Source: Botryococcus braunii | Lineage: Eukaryota > Chlorophyta > Trebouxiophyceae | NCBI GenBank assembly: GCA_002005505.1 | Contig: KV908362.1 | Location: forward strand, 393,323-405,822 | DNA: 12,500 nucleotides | Reading direction: 5' to 3' | Shown: piece after piece, positions 8,371-12,500 of the stretch | Layout of the letters: each line of letters begins with the position of its first letter | Numbering within the stretch: position 1 is the first letter of the stretch | The notes under the pieces: generated by a model | What the model was told of the DNA's origin: nothing | Database searches by the model: none | The model's input: the letters and a program-made list of their open reading frames with translations, nothing else | Translations under genes and position numbers: made by a program

Positions 8371-9050
8371 CTGGGGGATCAACATCTGGCGCGAGTTGAG
8401 TAGAGACACGCAAAATACTACATTGCGGAGCTTCCTCCCTGGACCACCTTCCACGTCCAAGTCCTCGCCCTTGTTATTCACTAAGAAACCTCCACTAAGA
8501 AACCTTGTTTTTCTCCTTAACGGTGCTTCATCCGCTACTGGACCCATCACACCAAACGGGTGGTATGGCAGTACAGACCATACCTGCCACCACAAATCCC
8601 AACCAAACACACAGACGCAGGTACGGTGCACCTCCACGTGGAGGCCACATGTCATAACTAGAGTCTGAATTAGGGTAATAGGGTACTCACTCGTACTATA
8701 GTGCAACAACTAACAAGTTGTGGAACAGCAACCTCACTCGTATCCCCCTTCATGCCCAGAATATTGTATTGCACTAGACATGCACATGCCGTTGGGGCAG
8801 CCAACAAACCACCAGACCTGTGGAGCCACCCTAACAAACCACGACCCTAGGGAACGATTGTATGCAAATTTGTCTGTCTGCGATGTTTCCTCAAGGGCTT
8901 GGTTATGCTGGATGCATCACCATATGGAGAACATATGTTTCGTGTATGTACCGGGGGCACGGGGAATACTGGTGGTGCTTACATAATATCTTCCCCGCGT
9001 GCGCCGGATCATCCACTTTACACTGTTTCTAGTACAGTCGCTTCGAATCC
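8371..9050. other. Unassigned stretch, possibly retroelement-derived
   Basis: Open frames of about 90-175 codons overlap on both strands, none with a motif I recognise. Local structures: a 14-bp palindrome CCTCCACGTGGAGG (8631-8644) and a tight hairpin ACAACT-AACA-AGTTGT (8706-8721). Given the gag remnant on the left and a pol tail on the right this may be eroded retroelement sequence, but I cannot show it. Confidence 0.35.
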
Positions 9051-9589
9051 CTTGTAACACCCTCCCCCTCTGATTGTTTGACCGTCTCGGCAAAGACGAG
9101 TGAGGAGCTAACTAGTCCTAGTCCTCGGTGGTCCGGTATGACGTCCCAAGCTCATGTTAGACCCCGCCCATGTCCATCCGTTCCAAGTCCCGTACAAGTA
9201 CACCTAAGTATTACGAACAAAACAATCCCCTGTCTGAGTCCGTCACATTTCCCCAGTCCATCTACCAAGGTCCTTGTCCTTAACCACCTACAGGTTATGC
9301 CATCACACTCACTATTCATGTCGCAACTTACGTATCTAGGGCACTGGCCCCAGTTCTCCAGGTGAGCGGCTGCCGCCGCACACTCCAGGGGTGAGTAGCC
9401 CCAAGCCACACGCGTACGCACCCGAAGCAATCAGCTCTCTTTGCATATGTCCCGTCCATGCCATGCTCTCGTACTGAGATACCCCCAATGTACAGTTTGA
9501 TGTGCCTCTCCAAAGCTTCCTTGATGGCTTAGGATGTACCAAGGGGCCGACCCGACCTCCCATGGTGACAGAACCAACGCTTTCGTTTC
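9051..9589. other. Unassigned stretch opening with LTR-like TGTAACACCC
   Basis: TGTAACACCCTCCCC at about 9053 resembles the 5' terminus common in plant-type Ty3/gypsy LTRs, but no matching CA end, second LTR or primer site was found. The rest shows no recognised coding. Integrase sequence would be expected just upstream of the pol tail at 9590, but I could not read any here. Confidence 0.25.
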
Positions 9590-9928
9590 TCTTTCGCAAC
9601 GTCCTTGCCTTTTGGCCTGGACCCCATGGTTATGTTCACGCTTTCAAGCCTTACTCGGCATCGTTGAACCTCCACCTCCCCCTGAGGTGATCGACGGTGA
9701 ATTGGAGTACAAGCTTGGCGGAGGCAGTGTCGGCACGGAGGGAGAAGAAAGGTCGAGGCCGACAGGTAAACGCAAATACGTATTAACTGGACGGTACACC
9801 TTATTGACTGGACGGGGTATGAGGACGTCGATAATACTTGGGAGCTAGAGGACCATTTAGGACACGCCCGGGAAGCGTTGCAGACGTACTGGGATAACCG
9901 CAGGGTGAAGGGGTGTAATGTAATGTGA
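9590..9928 (+). pseudogene. Chromovirus pol 3' end: integrase tail and chromodomain, frameshifted
   Basis: Three segments in three states of frame match the end of a Ty3/gypsy chromovirus integrase. HGYVHAFKPY (about 9625-9655) resembles the conserved HPVFH..LLKPY stretch. PPPPPEVIDGELEY (about 9669-9710, frame starting at multiples of 3) is the usual proline-rich link and chromodomain opening. From 9800 another frame reads DWTGYEDVDNTWELEDHLGH and then AREALQTYWDNRR, the second half of a chromodomain with its W-x-GY and NTWE signature, ending at TGA 9926-9928. Between 9711 and 9800 the frame is lost. The chromodomain in chromoviruses targets integration to chromatin. Little or no upstream integrase is recognisable, so this is a broken 3' fragment. 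Confidence 0.72.
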
Positions 9929-9974
9929 GGAGTGTATGGGTTTAAGATGAGCTGCTCCATTACTGTAATCGACG

Positions 9975-10050
9975 AGCTGGTATGTCATTAGGAAAGTCTT
10001 CACCAAAGATGTTGTCCACTCCATCTAGAAGAGTCTCGGAACAATGATAA
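9975..10050 (-). pseudogene. Possible start of a minus-strand reverse transcriptase
   Basis: On the minus strand a short frame reads LLDGVDNIFGEDFPNDIP. This resembles the segment just before the reverse transcriptase domain in Ty3/gypsy pol (an L..Y.DVFPEDLP type stretch). It would lie downstream of the minus-strand gag remnant as expected, but an in-frame stop follows and no RT catalytic motif is seen. It runs up against the oppositely oriented chromodomain at 9928. Chance similarity is quite possible. Confidence 0.2.
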
Positions 10051-10284
10051 TGAATCAACGAAGGCAATGAAATCTATGCTCCACGGCCCCGTGCGTCGCT
10101 CGACAGGAGAATGAAAAGATTCCCAAGGAACAAAAGTGTGGAGGTTTCCTTCTCTAGCCTCACTCATGGCCTACCACGTCCGCTTGCGCGGCCCCGTCCA
10201 CTTGTCCGGTCCCCTCCTCTGATTCTCCTCCCCCATCCGGCCCCGCCCTCTCCTGCCTACCCCTGTATAGGCGCAGCCCCCACA
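10051..10284. other. C-rich spacer, no gene recognised
   Basis: The plus strand is C-rich from 10185 to 10285. On the minus strand a frame continuing from the gag remnant reads a Gly/Glu-rich tail (GGGESEEGTGQVDGAAQADV) ending at a stop just below 10160, which could be the acidic end of gag. This is weak. Confidence 0.3.
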
Positions 10285-10285
10285 C

Positions 10286-10377
10286 CAAGGGGCCTAAAGC
10301 TTGGGTGACCCCCTTCTGCCCTTCACCGCAGCAAGGGGCCTGAAGCTTGTGTGACCCCCTCCTGCCCTTCGCCGCAG
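10286..10377. repeat. 46-bp tandem duplication
   Basis: Two adjacent 46-bp copies (10286-10331 and 10332-10377) both begin CAAGGGGCCT and end CCGCAG, differing at only four or five positions. The related plus-strand copy near 8315-8365 has a single version, so the duplication happened in this copy. Confidence 0.9.
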
Positions 10378-10744
10378 CAAATTTAGACCTGGAATCGGCG
10401 GAGCAGGTTGGTTCACCTGCTGTCTGGCCTTCATAATGTGTTGCCAAATGTCCCATTGTTGTGGATTAAGATAAGCATTTGCTTCCTGCCTCAACTTTTT
10501 GAAGGGGGCAAAACCAAGACACAGAGCCCAGGGTGTTGGTCGCATAACAAATCATGTTGAGGGGAAAGCAACACGGGTGTCATTCCGATACTCGGGAGGG
10601 GATAAGGAGTCGTGGCTTGAATCGAGGCGACGGAGGCGAGCTGGGCGGTGTAGCCAGGGGCCATCTGGGTTGGCGCCGCCACCATCGGTGCCGCTGCCAT
10701 CATCCCAAATCATGACTGTAGAAGGGCACTGTCGAGTCCTGTCC

Positions 10745-10900
10745 GACGCCAGCGACTTGCGGTGCTTGGCCACCGGGGTTGCAAAGCTTGAGGTGGTACA
10801 ATGCATGAGCTAGGGCCCCCGCGGCCGGTTCCCTGTCTGACGCCAGCAACTTGCGGTGCTTGGCCAACTGTGTTGCGAGGCTTGAGCTAGGGCCCCCGGG
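10745..10900. repeat. 94-bp-period repeat in the gag remnant
   Basis: GACGCCAGCGACTTGCGGTG (10745) recurs as GACGCCAGCAACTTGCGGTG (10839), 94 bp later, and GAGCTAGGGCCCCCG occurs at about 10806 and 10884. It reads as a duplicated peptide on the minus strand. Confidence 0.85.
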
Positions 10901-11235
10901 ACCAGTTCTCATTCTCTTTGCCTCTAAGGGCCCGCCCACCGCGGCATCCTACCGTGTGAGTAAACTTACGAGCGAATCCAAGTCATCAAAACCTTTACCT
11001 GTAGTATGATTAATTGCTGAAACTTTTCCTTATATGATCACGTAGGCCTTGTGGAACTCATGGATTTTTCCCGCATAGGAAGGTCTTCACTGACTTCCAC
11101 CTCAACCAACAAGGCTGTGAACTTGACATACTTTTCGACGTATTCGTAGCTCTGACATAGTTCATCAAGTTTGTCTGCTGCTTGAGCAATTTTGTCACTA
11201 CTTTCATACACATGCAGGTAGGAGTTCCCAAAACA

Positions 11236-11468
11236 CTGTTAAGTCAACATCACCCCCTTGATTTTGCCCAAGGTATGTGGCCTTTTTCGTAAACCAGATC
11301 TTTTTGACGCTCTTGCCCAGGCATCTTACCCCATAATCGACCCGAAGGTTCGCTGCCACACCGTTGAGTTCACCGTTAAGTTCACAATAAGGTAAAGAAT
11401 TTTGTAATGTCGTGATTTTTTGTGGGTTTTAAAAGTGTTCAGCGTTGTACCTTCTGTCGGAACTCATC
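11236..11468. other. Non-coding spacer between gag segments
   Basis: No recognised coding. Relative to intact gag this gap should carry capsid sequence, so it is either badly diverged or an insertion. Confidence 0.35.
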
Positions 11469-11750
11469 GAGTTAGGCAGCCATCACCGCTTCACGCCCCT
11501 CGGCCTCTGCCAAAGCAGCCTGCAGCTCTTCGACTCGTCGTCTTGGCAATGATGAGCTGCCAGCGCTGGTGAGGGTCGGTGATAAAGGCAATGGAGAAAG
11601 TCCGGGTGGGGGCCCTGAACCCGGTGACCCGAGTCGTTGGCCCCTAAAAGCGCCACACACGCCACAACCAACCAAGCCCGAGTCTACATAACTATATGAA
11701 AACCATTTTGAGAAATAATCCGACGAGAGGAGCTTCAAAGTCGGCCCGTC

Positions 11751-11762
11751 TCGCCGATACCA
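11751..11762 (-). promoter_or_regulatory. Weak initiator-Met primer-binding-site match
   Basis: The minus strand reads TGGTATCGGCGA, matching TGGTATCAGAGC (the primer site for initiator-Met tRNA used by many plant retroelements) at 9 of 12 positions, including the first seven. It lies upstream of the minus-strand gag remnant, where a primer site belongs. No LTR end (CA) directly precedes it, so the call is tentative. Confidence 0.25.
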
Positions 11763-11786
11763 CATTAGAACGGAAATCATGTTCAT

Positions 11787-11811
11787 CGCCAAAGCGCCGT
11801 CTCCTTTGGCG
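11787..11811. repeat. 8-bp inverted repeat
   Basis: CGCCAAAG (11787-11794) and CTTTGGCG (11804-11811) form a perfect 8-bp stem with a 9-base loop. Confidence 0.8.
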
Positions 11812-11999
11812 CGTGATACACGACTTCTTGGCGTGGAGGACCATAACTCACGAAGAGGCCTTTATGGAGGTCCAAATCCTAGCATGCAGGTCCTTTCTTA
11901 CTAAACGTGAATTTTCCTGTTGAACACTCCCCACCTTAGCTTGGACGTCGCGGCCAAGAGGGAGACTTTTAACCCCTTCACTAAGCACTAAACACACTT
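11812..11999. other. Unassigned gap between opposing retroelement remnants
   Basis: This lies between the minus-strand gag side and the plus-strand integrase side. No zinc-binding HHCC motif of an integrase N-terminus and no LTR is recognised. It must contain the junction between two differently oriented pieces. Confidence 0.4.
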
Positions 12000-12500
12000 T
12001 AACTGTTTATTGGCAAGTGGCATAGTCCTGGACTACCAAAAACTAAGGAAGGATGTGATGCTACTTGGGTTGCTATTGATAGGGTGTCAAAGTATGTGAA
12101 CGTTGCTCCAAGATACGGACCACGGATGCAAGTACAGAAGTGATAGCTCAACTATTGGTAACAGTGTTACGGGCCCGGGTCCTCACTGTGCATGGGTTTC
12201 CCACTCGCATTGTAGCAGCCAGAGATCCAAGGTTGGTGAAATGTTTCTGTCAAGAGCTCATTCTGTTCACTGGTTGACGCTCCGCGTTGTCTACAGCGTT
12301 TCATCCCCAGACCGACGGTCAGACAGAGCGAATTAATAGGATCTTGGAGGGTTACTTGCGTCATTATGTCACTGGAAGACACACCGATTGGGATAAACAT
12401 TACTCAACACTACGAGGCCGAGCTCTCTTACAACAATACTTTTCAGCAATCAATTAACACAACCCCATTTAGGTTGAATTTTGGCCAGGACCCCACAATT
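12000..12500 (+). pseudogene. Ty3/gypsy integrase core, frameshifted, runs off the window
   Basis: PKTKEGCDATWVAIDRVSKY (12036-12095) matches the integrase stretch after the first catalytic Asp. The frame then shifts near 12111; TTDASTEVIAQL and HGFPTRIVAARDPR follow (frame from 12113). After a TGA stop at 12275-12277 the same frame gives [17 protein letters not shown] (12290-12340), the family's most conserved block, with the catalytic Glu codon at 12326-12328 and YLRHYV after it. A second shift near 12410 moves the reading to [12 protein letters not shown] and NFGQDP up to the window edge. The second catalytic Asp, expected just before RDPR, is Ala (codon 12218-12220), and the first Asp region near 12010-12030 is degraded with a TAG. 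The enzyme would join retroelement DNA to the host genome; this copy is inactive. Upstream RT/RNase H is absent. Confidence 0.88.

Larger units (their letters stand above)
10285..11600 (-). pseudogene. Ty3/gypsy-type gag remnant (minus strand)
   Basis: Read from high to low coordinates, pieces follow gag order. First, LPRRRVEELQAALAEAEGRE (about 11590-11480) is a heptad-rich segment typical of gag N-terminal parts. Second, ADKLDELCQSYEYVEKYVKF and ALLVEVEVSEDLP (about 11205-11100) match the capsid L..L.Q..SV..Y...F..L pattern. Third, two copies of an AKHRKxLASDR peptide (about 10865-10745). Fourth, a DDGSGTDGGGANPDG linker near 10700. Fifth, CYATNTLGSVSWFC (near 10550-10510), a zinc knuckle in which the second Cys is Thr and the His is Ser while the outer Cys residues remain. 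Several frameshifts and stops separate these parts, so no intact protein is made. The nucleocapsid part is an inverted relative of 7950-8332. Capsid and coil assignments rest on pattern recall. Confidence 0.55.

Noticed and set aside
8664..8682. TTAGGGTAATAGGGTA as an interstitial telomere or homing-endonuclease-like site
   Set aside because: Only one TTAGGG is present and the order of bases does not match a known homing site.
9892..9960. Minus-strand frame that could continue the possible reverse transcriptase start
   Set aside because: It overlaps the better supported plus-strand chromodomain end and has no RT catalytic motif.

Overview
This window looks like repeat-rich, gene-poor nuclear DNA of a eukaryote. 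It holds remnants of Ty3/gypsy (chromovirus-type) retrotransposons, a TA-flanked MITE-like element, a large foldback element, long pyrimidine microsatellites, poly-C runs and several minisatellites. There is no operon structure, no ribosome-binding-site pattern and no intact recognisable protein. A plant or algal lineage is the most natural fit (chromovirus integrase with a terminal chromodomain, a weak initiator-Met primer-site match, a MITE), but this is inference. I found no tRNA, rRNA or CRISPR array.

Layout. 1-2120: a minisatellite belt with four unrelated tandem families (26, 48-50, about 37 and 36 bp units) around a CpG-rich block at 690-1500 that has splice-site-like signals but no recognisable protein. 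2120-4460: mostly unexplained, with a short array at about 2538-2675, a GAGGGCC-rich cluster with two strong palindromes at 3049-3160, and a poly-C tract at 4460-4478. 4770-5100: a degenerate repeat block built around CACGTG. 5560-6150: three or more copies of a dispersed repeat marked by a TGCGGTTAGG core, with a 130-bp MITE-like element (5834-5963) among them.

6546-7944: a foldback element with near-perfect TGTAACA...TGTTACA outer arms and long inner arms. Its left arm alone carries about 670 bp of extra sequence, nearly all a (CT)n / (CCCTCT)n / (CCCGCT)n / (CCCT)n mosaic. 7950-8370: a plus-strand remnant of a gag nucleocapsid region with a damaged CCHC zinc knuckle. 8370-9590: nothing recognised. 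9590-9928: plus-strand 3' end of a chromovirus pol (integrase tail plus chromodomain), frameshifted. 10280-11600: a minus-strand gag remnant reading coiled coil, capsid, zinc knuckle, in that order; its nucleocapsid part is an inverted relative of the 7950-8370 copy. 12000-12500: plus-strand Ty3/gypsy integrase core, frameshifted, with a stop and a replaced catalytic Asp, running off the window edge.

No genes here work together now. The retroelement pieces lie in conflicting orientations and all are broken, so the right third is a graveyard of nested or rearranged elements. The foldback element, the paired gag remnants, the MITE and the excess of CACGTG are the most distinctive signals.
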